Position numbers and translations under genes: made by a program. Below, one piece after another: positions 1 through 7,215 of a stretch of 7,985 nucleotides of DNA (position 1 is the first letter of the stretch; the number at the start of each line of letters is the position of its first letter). Origin of the DNA: JAWLDB01 sp041686915 (GTDB lineage Bacteria; Bacillota; UBA994; UBA5500). Below the pieces are notes generated by a model that saw only the letters and a list, made by a program, of their open reading frames with translations, had not been told where the DNA came from and did not search any database. The stretch lies in the NCBI GenBank assembly GCA_041686915.1, contig JAWLDB010000129.1:1-7985 (forward strand), written 5' to 3'.

Positions 1-26
1 ACCGCTTTTCTGATGCTTGCTTGTTG

Positions 27-1397
27 TTAGACTCTAGCCGTTTTCCACTTGCCGGAACGATAGCGCAGCAGCACAACCGTCGAGCGGAAGAACTGGTCAA
101 CTGCCATGGCAATCCAGGCCCCGATCAGACCCATGCCTACAATGTTTACCAGGATGTGCGCCAAAACCACCCGCACTCCCCAAACGCCGAAGGCGGTGGA
201 GTAAAGTGGCCACTTGGTATCTCCGGCGCCGCGCAGACCGCCCGCCAGAATGAATTGGGTAGACTGCAGGGGCTGTACTATAGCGATTATCTTCAGCGCC
301 ATCGCTACATTGGCAATTACCTCGGGGTCGTTGCTGTACAGCATGGCCAGATACTTGCCAAAGAAAAAGAAGACGATGCCCATAAAGCCAGCTACATAGT
401 TACCCAACCTACGGGTTTCCCATCCGCAATGTTCAGCCCAGTCAGGTTGTTTGGCGCCCAGGTTCTGGCCTACCAGAGTGGTGGCGGCAATCGCAAAGCC
501 CTGACCCGGAGTAAAAGATAGGCTGATGATGTTCAGCGCTATCTGATGAGCTGCGTAGGTAACGGTTCCTAGAGAAGATACGACCTTGATAAACGTCATC
601 ATGCCGCCACGCATCACGAACTGTTCAATGGCAGCCGGTAAACCGATCTTCCAAATGCGGGCCATCAGGTCCCAGTCGAGCCGCCAGTTATCCTTCAAGG
701 AAATCCTGATTACTTGCTTGCCAGAGAACAGGGCAGCGAAGGATAGTATACAGGCGGCTAGTCTGGAAAGAGCTGAACCGAAACCTGCTCCTAGTACCCC
801 AAGTCCCGGGAAGCCGATGCCGTATATCAGGATCCAGGTGGCTACTGCATTGACGATGTTTGCTATGATATTGACGCGCATAGGAGTCTTGGTGTCTCCA
901 GCACCACGCAGAATAGCCGATACACCCATAGATAGAGCGTTGAAGATGAGGCTAACGGCTATTACACGGAAGTAGGGGATACCTGTCGCCAGCACTTCCG
1001 GCTCAGCTCCCATGAACTGCAATAGCTGCCGGGCAAAAATCCAGCCGAGGGCTGAGATGATAATACCAACTACTATGACGAAAATCAGGCTCTGCCTGGC
1101 TGCATCGTTCGCTTTCTGAATGTCACCGGCGCCGATACACCGTGCCACCAGCGCAGTCGCGCCAACGTTTAAGGCTTGAAAGATGGCGAGGCCGAGGAAC
1201 AACGGTTGGTTGGTCAGTCCAACAGTGGCTACAGCCACAGGGGAGATACGACCCACCATCATCATGCTCACCATGCCGACGAGTGACACGAGGAACATCT
1301 CGGCTACGGCCGGGCCTGCCAGAGCGAGTACCCTTTGACGGACGTTCGCTTTGTTTAGTTCCAGTTGGGGAGCTGCATTTGGTGCAGTCTGAGCCAT
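27..1397 (-). CDS. MATE-family multidrug/cation antiporter
   Basis: This 456-residue protein is an integral inner-membrane exporter of the MATE family (NorM/DinF-like), which expels cationic drugs or metabolites in exchange for Na+ or H+. It has the usual family length and about twelve hydrophobic segments in two homologous halves. The repeat is visible as LRGAGDTKTP near residues 163-172 and LRGAGDTKWP near 388-397. Each half opens with a typical motif: LALAGPAVAEMF near 24-35 and IGLPAAIEQF near 251-260. The N-terminal 20 residues are hydrophilic, with no cleavable signal. The ATG start is supported by GGAGG seven bases upstream; the stop is TAA at 27-29. It lies downstream of carB in the same direction, but a strong terminator separates them, so it is probably transcribed alone. 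The substrate cannot be told from sequence. Family assignment is secure. Confidence 0.93.
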   Translation of the reverse strand: MAQTAPNAAPQLELNKANVRQRVLALAGPAVAEMFLVSLVGMVSMMMVGRISPVAVATVGLTNQPLFLGLAIFQALNVGATALVARCIGAGDIQKANDAARQSLIFVIVVGIIISALGWIFARQLLQFMGAEPEVLATGIPYFRVIAVSLIFNALSMGVSAILRGAGDTKTPMRVNIIANIVNAVATWILIYGIGFPGLGVLGAGFGSALSRLAACILSFAALFSGKQVIRISLKDNWRLDWDLMARIWKIGLPAAIEQFVMRGGMMTFIKVVSSLGTVTYAAHQIALNIISLSFTPGQGFAIAATTLVGQNLGAKQPDWAEHCGWETRRLGNYVAGFMGIVFFFFGKYLAMLYSNDPEVIANVAMALKIIAIVQPLQSTQFILAGGLRGAGDTKWPLYSTAFGVWGVRVVLAHILVNIVGMGLIGAWIAMAVDQFFRSTVVLLRYRSGKWKTARV

Positions 1398-1404
1398 GGT
1401 GAAA

Positions 1405-1409
1405 CCTCC
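1405..1409 (-). promoter_or_regulatory. Ribosome binding site of the MATE gene
   Basis: GGAGG on the minus strand lies seven bases before the ATG at 1397, the normal Firmicutes spacing, and fixes that start. Confidence 0.8.
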
Positions 1410-1456
1410 GATTCGTCCGCTATCTTGATGCGGTTAATGTTTCTGTCCTAGTAATA

Positions 1457-1462
1457 ATTATA
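1457..1462 (-). promoter_or_regulatory. Possible -10 box for the MATE gene
   Basis: The minus strand reads TATAAT here, about 60 bases upstream of the MATE start and downstream of the carB terminator, where a promoter for the MATE gene would be expected. The hexamer at the -35 distance (TATCTA with a 17-base spacer) is poor, so this is only a candidate, perhaps activator-dependent. Confidence 0.35.
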
Positions 1463-1504
1463 GCGGTAGATTTCAGCTTTAGATAGGTGTAATTTCCGTT
1501 AGGC

Positions 1505-1550
1505 AAAAAAGGACGCGCACTTGTCTGTTCGTAAGACAAAGTGAGCGTCC
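1505..1550 (-). terminator. Intrinsic terminator of the carAB transcript
   Basis: Read on the minus strand, arms at 1550-1534 and 1526-1511 form a long stem (GGACGC, one mismatch, CACTT, one bulged T, GTCT) closed by a seven-base loop, followed directly by six Ts. It starts seven bases after the carB stop codon. It should end the carAB message and insulate the downstream MATE gene. Confidence 0.92.
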
Positions 1551-1556
1551 CCTGGC

Positions 1557-4500
1557 TTATTTCGCCCCGAATGCCTGAACCGTCACAGCCGCTTCGTCTG
1601 TCATCGCTTCCAGCAACGCTGCCAAAGTGTCCAGAGAAGTGAGGCAGGGGATGTTGTACTCCACTGCAGCGCGGCGAATGCGGAAGCCGTCGCGCTGCGG
1701 GTTCTTGCCCTGGGTGAGGGTGTTGACCACCAACTGTACCTCTCCACTTCTGATTAGCTCCAGTACATTCGGACTTTGCTCAGTCGCTTTGTTGACAGTT
1801 TCTACGCTCAGCCCGTGCTCAAGCAGGCATTTTGCGGTACCCTTGGTTGCATACAGCGACCAACCTGCGTTGTGTAAAGCCGAGATGATGGGCAGCGCTT
1901 CCTGCTTGTCGCGGTTAGCGATGGTGACCAAGGCTTTGCCCTGTTTGGGCAGCGTCAGGCCTGCGCCCAGAAAAGCTTTGTAGAGCGCTTCAGGCAGAGA
2001 GGCGGCTACTCCGATTGCTTCGCCGGTTGACTTCATCTCTGGCCCGAGGCTAGTCTCGACTTCAGTCAGCTTGTTGAAGGAGAAAACGGGCATTTTGATT
2101 GAGGTATATCCTGGCGTCTCTCCGAGGCCCGGAGTTATGCCCATCTGCTGCAGTGTCTCGCCGAGCATGATCCGTGTAGCCAGTTTTACAATTGGAATGC
2201 CTGTTACCTTGCTAAGGAACGGTACAGTGCGCGACGCCCGTGGGTTCACTTCCAGCACAAAGACGTTGTTACGATACAGCACGAACTGCAGGTTCATCAG
2301 GCCGCGGATATTCAGTTTGCGGGCGATGCGGCGGCAGTAATCGACGATTGAGGCCGATTGCTCGTCGGTGACATCTACCGGCGGATAGACAGCGATGCTG
2401 TCTCCGGAGTGTACGCCAGCACGCTCGATGTGCTGCATGATGCCAGGGATAAGGATGTCTTCGCCGTCGCTGATTACGTCCACCTCAATCTCTTTGCCTG
2501 TGAGGTAACGGTCAATCAGGATGGGGTGATCAGGTGAAACTTGCACCGCTTCCCGCAGGTAGCGATGCAGGTCGTCCAGGTTTTCCACAATCGCCATGGA
2601 GCGGCCTCCAAGTACATAGGAAGGCCTGACTAGCACCGGGAAACCTAGTTCTGCCGCCAGCTGTTCTGCTTGCTCTGCCGAGCGCGCTGTGCGGCCTTCA
2701 GGCCTCGGTATATCCAGTTCAGCCAGCATTTGGTCGAACCGCTCGCGGTCTTCGCAGACGTCCATAGCGTCAGCATCAGTGCCAAGCACCTTGAAGCCGG
2801 CCCGCGAGATGCTTTCAGCCAGGTTGACAGCAGTTTGCCCTCCAAACTGCACCATGATTCCCTGGGGTTGCTCCTTCTCCAGGATGCCAATTACGTCCTC
2901 TGCAGTTAAGGGCTCGAAGTACAGCCGGGAGGAAGTGTCAAAGTCAGTACTTACTGTCTCAGGGTTGTTGTTGATGACGATGGCCGCTCTACCTGCCTCA
3001 CGCAAACCCAGGCTAGCGCGGACCGAGCAGTAGTCAAACTCTACGCCTTGCCCAATGCGGATTGGGCCGCTGCCGATTACTACTACCCGCTCGCTGTCTA
3101 AGGGGCCAGCTTCGTCTTCCTGCTCATAGCTGGAGTAGAAGTAGGGCGTACGGGCAGCAAACTCGCCCGCACAGGTATCTACCATTTTGAAGGATGGTTT
3201 GATGTTGTGCTCAGCGCGCAGCGCCCTAATCGCATCCGCAGTTGTACTACGATAACGGGCAATCGATTTATCTGTGAAGCCGAGTTGTTTGGCTTCGCGC
3301 AATAGCTCAGCTGACAGTTCCTCAGTGGCAAGCAAACTCTCCCACTGCACCAGGCCATAGATCTTGTGCAGGAAGTAGCGATCGATGCGGGTGCGCCGGT
3401 GCAGTTCTTCCAGTTCATACCCTCGACGGAACAGCTCTGCCAGTACGAAAATGCGTTCATCATCCCTGAGGGCGAGTTTGCGGTAGAGCGCATCATCCGA
3501 AAGCGGTGTGAGTGCGGGTAGATACAAGTCTTCCAACTTAATCTCCAGCGAGCGAATTGCCTTCTGTAGCGCAGTCTCCAGATTGCGTCCGATGGCCATA
3601 ACTTCACCGGTAGCCTTCATCTGGGAGCCTAAGCTACGGTTGGCGGTGGAGAATTTATCGAAGGGCCAGCGCGGTATCTTGACCACTACGTAATCTAGAG
3701 CTGGCTCAAAGCAGGCAGTGGTGCCTGTTACTGCGTTTTCAATCTCATCGAGGTTGTATCCTAGGGAGACTAGGGTAGCCACCTTTGCAATCGGATAACC
3801 GGTAGCCTTGGAAGCCAAGGCGCTGGAGCGGCTGACACGGGGGTTAACCTCAATTACGCAGTATTCCATGCTCTCCGGGTGCAATGCCAGCTGTACGTTG
3901 CAGCCTCCTGAGATACCGAGTGCCCCTACTATCTGCAGGGAAGCAGTGCGCAGCATTTGGAGCTCCTGGTCGGACAGGGTCTGGCAGGGCGCCACTACGA
4001 TACTGTCACCGGTGTGAATGCCTACCGGGTCGATGTTTTCCATATTGCAGATAGTAATAGCATTGCCGGCGCCATCACGTATCACTTCATATTCGATTTC
4101 CTTCCAGCCGGCGATACTCGCTTCAATTAGTACCTGGCAGACTGGACTGTAGCGCAGGCCCTGTTCGGTGATGGTTTTTAAATCAAGGGCGTCAGTGGCC
4201 ATGCCCCCGCCAGTGCCTCCTAGTGTATAGGCTGGGCGAACAATTACCGGGTAGCCAATCTCGGCTGCTGCGCTTAACGCATCCTGTACCGTCGAAACGA
4301 TGGCGCTCTTGGCAACAGGCTGCCCCATCTCAATCATTGCCTGTTTGAACTCCATGCGGTCCTCAGCTTTAGCGATGGCCTGCAAGGAGGTGCCAAGCAG
4401 CTTCACGCCAAACCGGTCCAGTACGCCGTGGCGGCTTAACTCACTAGCCAAGTTCAGCCCGACCTGTCCACCTAATGTAGGCAGAAGCGCATCTGGTCGT

Positions 4501-4742
4501 TCGCGGCTGATAATCTCAGTCAAGTAGGGGATTGTTAGCGGTTCCATATAGGTGACATCGGCGATGCCAGGGTCGGTCATAATTGTCGCGGGGTTGTTAT
4601 TGACCAGGATTACTCGCAAGCCGGCTTCCTTCAAAGTGCGGCAGGCTTGAGTTCCGGAGTAGTCGAACTCGGCAGCCTGCCCGATGATAATCGGGCCTGA
4701 GCCAATCACCAGAACAGAGTTGATGTTCAAATCGCGCGGCAT
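1557..4742 (-). CDS. carB: Carbamoyl-phosphate synthase large subunit
   Basis: This cytoplasmic subunit uses ammonia passed from CarA, bicarbonate and two ATP to make carbamoyl phosphate for pyrimidine and arginine synthesis. Its 1061 residues are normal for the family. Domains in order: carboxyphosphate ATP-grasp half (about 1-400; VIGSGPIIIGQAAEFDYSG at 12-30, glycine loop LGGTGGG at 174-180, EVNPR at 298-302); oligomerisation region (about 400-550); carbamoyl-phosphate half (about 551-935; VIGSGPIRIGQGVEFDY at 555-571, EVNPR at 831-835); and a C-terminal MGS-like allosteric domain (about 936-1061; ATKGTA at 965-970, N1007). Family precedent says the last domain binds nucleotide effectors such as UMP. 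The ATG follows the carA TAA stop by one base and its GGAGGAGG site lies inside the last carA codons, so the two genes are probably translationally coupled. The paralogue pyrAB is the same gene under Bacillus naming. Confidence 0.98.
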   Translation of the reverse strand: MPRDLNINSVLVIGSGPIIIGQAAEFDYSGTQACRTLKEAGLRVILVNNNPATIMTDPGIADVTYMEPLTIPYLTEIISRERPDALLPTLGGQVGLNLASELSRHGVLDRFGVKLLGTSLQAIAKAEDRMEFKQAMIEMGQPVAKSAIVSTVQDALSAAAEIGYPVIVRPAYTLGGTGGGMATDALDLKTITEQGLRYSPVCQVLIEASIAGWKEIEYEVIRDGAGNAITICNMENIDPVGIHTGDSIVVAPCQTLSDQELQMLRTASLQIVGALGISGGCNVQLALHPESMEYCVIEVNPRVSRSSALASKATGYPIAKVATLVSLGYNLDEIENAVTGTTACFEPALDYVVVKIPRWPFDKFSTANRSLGSQMKATGEVMAIGRNLETALQKAIRSLEIKLEDLYLPALTPLSDDALYRKLALRDDERIFVLAELFRRGYELEELHRRTRIDRYFLHKIYGLVQWESLLATEELSAELLREAKQLGFTDKSIARYRSTTADAIRALRAEHNIKPSFKMVDTCAGEFAARTPYFYSSYEQEDEAGPLDSERVVVIGSGPIRIGQGVEFDYCSVRASLGLREAGRAAIVINNNPETVSTDFDTSSRLYFEPLTAEDVIGILEKEQPQGIMVQFGGQTAVNLAESISRAGFKVLGTDADAMDVCEDRERFDQMLAELDIPRPEGRTARSAEQAEQLAAELGFPVLVRPSYVLGGRSMAIVENLDDLHRYLREAVQVSPDHPILIDRYLTGKEIEVDVISDGEDILIPGIMQHIERAGVHSGDSIAVYPPVDVTDEQSASIVDYCRRIARKLNIRGLMNLQFVLYRNNVFVLEVNPRASRTVPFLSKVTGIPIVKLATRIMLGETLQQMGITPGLGETPGYTSIKMPVFSFNKLTEVETSLGPEMKSTGEAIGVAASLPEALYKAFLGAGLTLPKQGKALVTIANRDKQEALPIISALHNAGWSLYATKGTAKCLLEHGLSVETVNKATEQSPNVLELIRSGEVQLVVNTLTQGKNPQRDGFRIRRAAVEYNIPCLTSLDTLAALLEAMTDEAAVTVQAFGAK

Positions 4743-4743
4743 A

Positions 4744-5826
4744 TTATGACCTCCTCCAAGCTGTCGCAGTGTCCTTCAGTTGTTCGAACAGGTAGCGGCT
4801 ATCTGTTGGACCAGGGCAGGCCTCAGGATGGTACTGCACGGAGAAAACCGGCAGCTCGCGGTGGCAGATGCCCTCTACTGATCCGTCATAGAGATTGATG
4901 TGAGTGATCTCGATGTCCGTTTGTCCATCCAGAGCGACAGCGTAACCGTGGTTTTGGGAAGTGATGCTTACCCTACCGCTCCGCAGGTCTTTCACCGGGT
5001 GGTTACCCCCGCGGTGGCCGAACTTCAACCGGTAGGTCTTAGCTCCCATCGCTAGCCCGAGTAACTGATGCCCCAGGCAGATGCCCATTAGGGGGACTGC
5101 CCCGAGCAATTCCTTGGCCGCCTTAATGCCTTGAGTGCAGTTGGCTGGGTCTCCAGGTCCGTTGGACAGCACCACCGCATCAGGGCTACATGCGAGCAGC
5201 TTTTGCACCGGGGTGGACGCCGGGTAGACTATTACCTCTGCGTCGAGCGCTGCGAGGGAGCGGACGATGTTGGACTTAGCGCCAAAATCGAGCACGGCTA
5301 CCCGCCAACTGCCTTGTTCGCTAGCCCGATAGGCAGCCGGAGTAGAGACGAGGTTCGCAATAGCAGGCTCAGACTGGTACGAGCGCAACTGCTCCAACCA
5401 GTGGTCGGTGCTTTGCAAGTCCTGTACCAGGGCACCCCGCATTGTTCCCCGCTCTCGCAGATGCCTGGTGAGAGCGCGGGTGTCGAGTCCGCTTAGCCCT
5501 GGAACGTTATTCGTTTTTAGGTAGCCATCCAATGGGGATTGGGATTGCCAATGAGAAGGGGTGGCGCAGCTTTCGCTGACAATCAGGCCGTGGGCGTGAA
5601 TAGAGTTGCTTTCGGTGAATTTTGGGGTTGTTCCGTAATTGCCAATCAATGGGAAGGTGAGAACGATGATCTGTCCGGCATAGGAAGGGTCTGTTAATAT
5701 CTCCTGGTATCCGGTCATGCTGGTGTTGAACACTACTTCGCCGGGCTGCTCCCGCCAGGCACCTATTGGGTGTCCTGAGAAAAGGCTGCCGTCTTCGAGC
5801 AACAGGTAAGATACTTGTTTATGCAT
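4744..5826 (-). CDS. carA: Carbamoyl-phosphate synthase small subunit (glutaminase)
   Basis: CarA hydrolyses glutamine and channels the ammonia to CarB. The chosen start gives 360 residues, typical of the family. The N-terminal CPSase small-chain domain spans about 1-150 (VVFNTSMTGYQEILTDPSYAG at 31-51). The class I glutamine amidotransferase domain spans about 175-355, with nucleophile Cys250 in GICLGHQ and the His333/Glu335 pair in YHPEA. SNGPGDP at 221-227 is also present. The start is ATG at 5826, eight bases after AAGGAGG; an upstream TTG at 5853 is in frame but would be translated through the regulatory hairpin, so I reject it. The last four residues, WRRS, are encoded by the ribosome binding site of carB. 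Expression is probably controlled by the PyrR attenuator immediately upstream. Bacillus nomenclature would be pyrAA. Confidence 0.98.
   Translation of the reverse strand: MHKQVSYLLLEDGSLFSGHPIGAWREQPGEVVFNTSMTGYQEILTDPSYAGQIIVLTFPLIGNYGTTPKFTESNSIHAHGLIVSESCATPSHWQSQSPLDGYLKTNNVPGLSGLDTRALTRHLRERGTMRGALVQDLQSTDHWLEQLRSYQSEPAIANLVSTPAAYRASEQGSWRVAVLDFGAKSNIVRSLAALDAEVIVYPASTPVQKLLACSPDAVVLSNGPGDPANCTQGIKAAKELLGAVPLMGICLGHQLLGLAMGAKTYRLKFGHRGGNHPVKDLRSGRVSITSQNHGYAVALDGQTDIEITHINLYDGSVEGICHRELPVFSVQYHPEACPGPTDSRYLFEQLKDTATAWRRS
4747..4758 (-). promoter_or_regulatory. Ribosome binding site of carB inside the carA 3' end
   Basis: The minus strand reads TGGAGGAGGTCA just before the carA TAA, which is followed by one T and the carB ATG. 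The purine-rich GGAGGAGG is therefore both the carB Shine-Dalgarno sequence and the last carA codons. This arrangement suggests that ribosomes ending carA reinitiate on carB and so keep the two subunits balanced. Confidence 0.75.
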
Positions 5827-5828
5827 GC

Positions 5829-5859
5829 AAAAAACCTCCTTGCCGGGTGGCAAGGAGGT
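5829..5859 (-). terminator. PyrR-attenuator terminator that also sequesters the carA Shine-Dalgarno site
   Basis: On the minus strand ACCTCCTTGCC (5859-5849) and GGCAAGGAGGT (5844-5834) form a perfect 11-bp stem with loop ACCC. A run of six Ts at 5834-5829 follows, the first of them in the stem. This is a textbook intrinsic terminator placed two bases before the carA ATG. Its 3' arm contains AAGGAGG (5841-5835), the only good ribosome binding site for carA, and the T-run is the spacer to the start codon. Folding should therefore stop transcription and, in any read-through message, block translation. The structure is read directly; the function is inferred from PyrR attenuators in general. Confidence 0.88.
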
Positions 5860-5894
5860 AGTAAGTCAGAAAGAACATACCTGCCTGTCCACCC
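5845..5894 (-). promoter_or_regulatory. Predicted antiterminator of the carA leader
   Basis: On the minus strand GGGTGG (5894-5889) can pair with CCACCC (5850-5845). After a small internal loop, GGCAGGT (5885-5879) pairs with ACCTCC (5859-5854) with one bulged C. This fold takes up the 5' arm and loop of the terminator, so the two are mutually exclusive, and it would leave the carA ribosome site free. It also uses four bases (5894-5891) of the 3' arm of the PyrR hairpin, so PyrR binding should prevent it. This matches the known PyrR logic; I worked it out by eye, without energy calculation. Confidence 0.7.
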
Positions 5895-5925
5895 TTGTTG
5901 ACCTCTCTGGATCAAGTTAAAGGGT
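5891..5925 (-). promoter_or_regulatory. PyrR-binding RNA hairpin (anti-antiterminator)
   Basis: On the minus strand, outer arms ACCCTT (5925-5920) and AAGGGT (5896-5891) and inner arms TTGA (5915-5912) and TCAA (5901-5898) enclose the loop TCCAGAGAGG (5911-5902), with an asymmetric internal bulge between the stems. The CCAGAGAGG loop on an interrupted stem is the conserved signature of PyrR binding loops in Firmicutes pyr leaders. In that family, PyrR carrying UMP or UTP stabilises this hairpin, the antiterminator cannot form and the downstream terminator stops transcription. No pyrR gene is in this window. Confidence 0.93.
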
Positions 5926-5965
5926 AGCTAGTGTAGCTGTCATGTGGTTTGCAGTTGTCTTAGTC

Positions 5966-5994
5966 ATTATAGAAATCCGTTCAAGCACTGTCAA
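5966..5994 (-). promoter_or_regulatory. Consensus sigma-A promoter of carAB
   Basis: On the minus strand TTGACA (5994-5989) and TATAAT (5971-5966) are separated by exactly 17 bases, a perfect match to the housekeeping consensus. Transcription would begin near 5959, giving a leader of about 130 bases that contains the whole PyrR attenuator before the carA ATG. The promoter itself looks constitutive and strong, with control left to the leader. Confidence 0.93.
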
Positions 5995-6072
5995 TAGGGT
6001 GACTGAAAATCCCTGCAGGTGATGGGCAGCCTGGCGCTGAATACATAATATATGAACCTAGGTAACTTTAGC

Positions 6073-6079
6073 GGAGGTG
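6073..6079 (+). promoter_or_regulatory. Ribosome binding site of the M55 peptidase gene
   Basis: GGAGGTG lies five bases before the ATG at 6085 and chooses it over the in-frame ATG at 6052, which has no such site and would add eleven residues not seen in the family. The bases before it (about 6039-6053) are AT-rich and contain CATAAT and TAATAT as weak -10 candidates, with no clear -35 box. Confidence 0.75.
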
Positions 6080-6084
6080 CGACA

Positions 6085-6912
6085 ATGAAGATTTATATCT
6101 CAGTAGACATGGAAGGCGGTACTGGCGTAGCCAGCGCTAAACACATGCGGGATGCCGGTTACACCAGAATGTGCAAGCTGCTCACGCAGGATGTAAACGC
6201 GGCCATCGACGGCGCTTTTGAAGCAGGGGCTACAGAAGTATTGGTCAATGATGCCCACGGCAGCATGACCAACATCCCGATTGAGGAACTGGACGAACGG
6301 GCTTCCCTGATCAGCGGCAGCAACAAACACCTGCTGCAAATGGAGGGTCTCGACGAGAGCTACGATGCAGTGTTCTTCATCGGCTATCACGCCCATGAAG
6401 GTAACGAAGATGCAGTGATGAACCACACCATCTACGGCGGCGCTGTGACCGAAATCAAGCGCAATGGCGTCGTGGTCGGGGAGACCGCTATCAACGCTGG
6501 CATCGCCGGCGCCATGGGCGTTCCGGTTGTACTGGTGGCTGGTGACCATATTCTCTGTCAAGAGGCAAAAGACTTCCTCGGAGATATTGAAGCAGTGGCA
6601 GTGAAAGAAGCGATTGACCGTTATGCAGCCAAGCTGCTTTCACCCAAACGCTCCCAAGCCTTGATCAAACAGGCTGCTATCCGCGCCCTGCAGCGCCTCG
6701 AGGAAGTTAAAGCGCACGAGATCGAAGGGCCGGTTGAGTTTGAGATTACCCTCAAACTAACCAGTATGGCCCATATGTGCACGCTATTCCCGACGGTAGA
6801 GCGCCGTGGCCCGAAGGCCATCGCCGTCAAGGCCGATTGCTACCTCTCAGCATATAAGCAGCTGATGGGCTGCCTGATAGTAGCTGGCGCCACCGGTCAA
6901 GGTTGGCTGTAA
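6085..6912 (+). CDS. M55-family zinc D-aminopeptidase (DppA-like)
   Basis: This 275-residue protein resembles DppA of Bacillus subtilis (274 residues in my recollection), a cytoplasmic zinc D-aminopeptidase that frees D-amino acids from short D-peptides such as D-Ala-D-Ala and forms a ring-shaped decamer. The family metal ligands are all visible: Asp8 and Glu10 in SVDMEG, His58 in NDAHG, His102 in GYHAH and Glu133 in VGE. His114 (MNHT) matches the proposed catalytic histidine. There is no signal peptide or membrane segment. The start at 6085 rests on GGAGGTG upstream and on the N-terminus MKIYISVDMEG lining up with the family. It is divergent from carA and followed by its own terminator, so it appears monocistronic; no dipeptide transporter genes lie beside it, unlike the dpp operon. 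A role in recycling peptidoglycan-derived or dietary D-peptides is likely but unproven. Confidence 0.92.
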   Translation: MKIYISVDMEGGTGVASAKHMRDAGYTRMCKLLTQDVNAAIDGAFEAGATEVLVNDAHGSMTNIPIEELDERASLISGSNKHLLQMEGLDESYDAVFFIGYHAHEGNEDAVMNHTIYGGAVTEIKRNGVVVGETAINAGIAGAMGVPVVLVAGDHILCQEAKDFLGDIEAVAVKEAIDRYAAKLLSPKRSQALIKQAAIRALQRLEEVKAHEIEGPVEFEITLKLTSMAHMCTLFPTVERRGPKAIAVKADCYLSAYKQLMGCLIVAGATGQGWL

Positions 6913-6929
6913 AGTCTGTCTATGAACCC

Positions 6930-6966
6930 AAGAAGCTGGTTAGCACAGATGGCTAGCCAGCTTCTT
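6930..6966 (+). terminator. Terminator hairpin after the M55 gene, possibly bidirectional
   Basis: AAGAAGCTGGTTAGC (6930-6944) and GCTAGCCAGCTTCTT (6952-6966) form a 15-bp stem with a single G-T wobble pair and a seven-base loop. The following 15 bases are T-rich but interrupted. It begins 17 bases after the M55 stop. The convergent small gene ends at 6989 on the other strand, so the hairpin may serve both, though the minus-strand side has a poorer T tract. Confidence 0.8.
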
Positions 6967-6988
6967 TGCTGTTATTTGTTGGACCTGC

Positions 6989-7183
6989 TCAGGCCAGTAT
7001 CTTACCATCCTCAGGTTCTTCAGGGATTTCCTTATCCTTGACGCTCAGCACAGTATGACCATCCTGTTGTTCCAGCCTGATATCCAGCTCCTTAATTGCA
7101 TCTTTAACCCCATTCCTTACTCCAGCCCAAATAACTAGATATAGGACAAACATTGTCAAGAACCAGATGGCAATGGCACCCAT
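6989..7183 (-). CDS. Small single-pass membrane protein, unknown function
   Basis: From the ATG at 7183 this encodes 64 residues; a GTG at 7192 would add three. I prefer the ATG because a G-rich site (GGGGGTG) lies at suitable spacing upstream of it and would be partly used up by the GTG start. Residues about 3-22 form one hydrophobic helix (AIWFLTMFVLYLVIWAG). It is followed by a basic stretch (R23, K27, K31), a short amphipathic segment, and an acidic tail (KEIPEEPEDG). By the positive-inside rule the tail should be cytoplasmic. There is no cysteine lipobox. I do not recognise the family. It converges with the M55 gene and diverges from the right-edge gene, so its context suggests no partner. 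A TATAAT hexamer about 35 bases upstream supports its being a real gene. Confidence 0.6.
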   Translation of the reverse strand: MGAIAIWFLTMFVLYLVIWAGVRNGVKDAIKELDIRLEQQDGHTVLSVKDKEIPEEPEDGKILA

Positions 7184-7215
7184 ATTAAGCACCCCCGTCG
7201 TTTACATTTATAACC

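Noticed and set aside
21..521. Long open frame on the plus strand antisense to the MATE gene.
   Set aside because: Its translation has no recognisable domain and low-complexity composition, while the opposite strand encodes a complete MATE protein.
1417..1433. Short inverted repeat (CCGC...GCGG) in the MATE 5' leader.
   Set aside because: Only four base pairs with a nine-base interior; too weak to call an operator or riboswitch.
5827..5853. Upstream in-frame TTG start for carA adding nine residues.
   Set aside because: Translation would have to begin within the terminator stem, there is no ribosome site for it, and the ATG at 5826 has AAGGAGG at ideal spacing and gives the family's usual N-terminus.
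5917..5943. Eight-codon leader ORF on the minus strand (MTATLATL) inside the carA leader, ending in the 5' arm of the PyrR hairpin.
   Set aside because: It has no Shine-Dalgarno sequence, its codons point to no pyrimidine-linked amino acid, and the PyrR hairpin explains the region. A short ORF of this size is expected by chance.
6052..6084. Earlier ATG for the M55 peptidase.
   Set aside because: The added eleven residues include the translated ribosome binding site of the downstream ATG, and the family starts at MKIY-type sequence.
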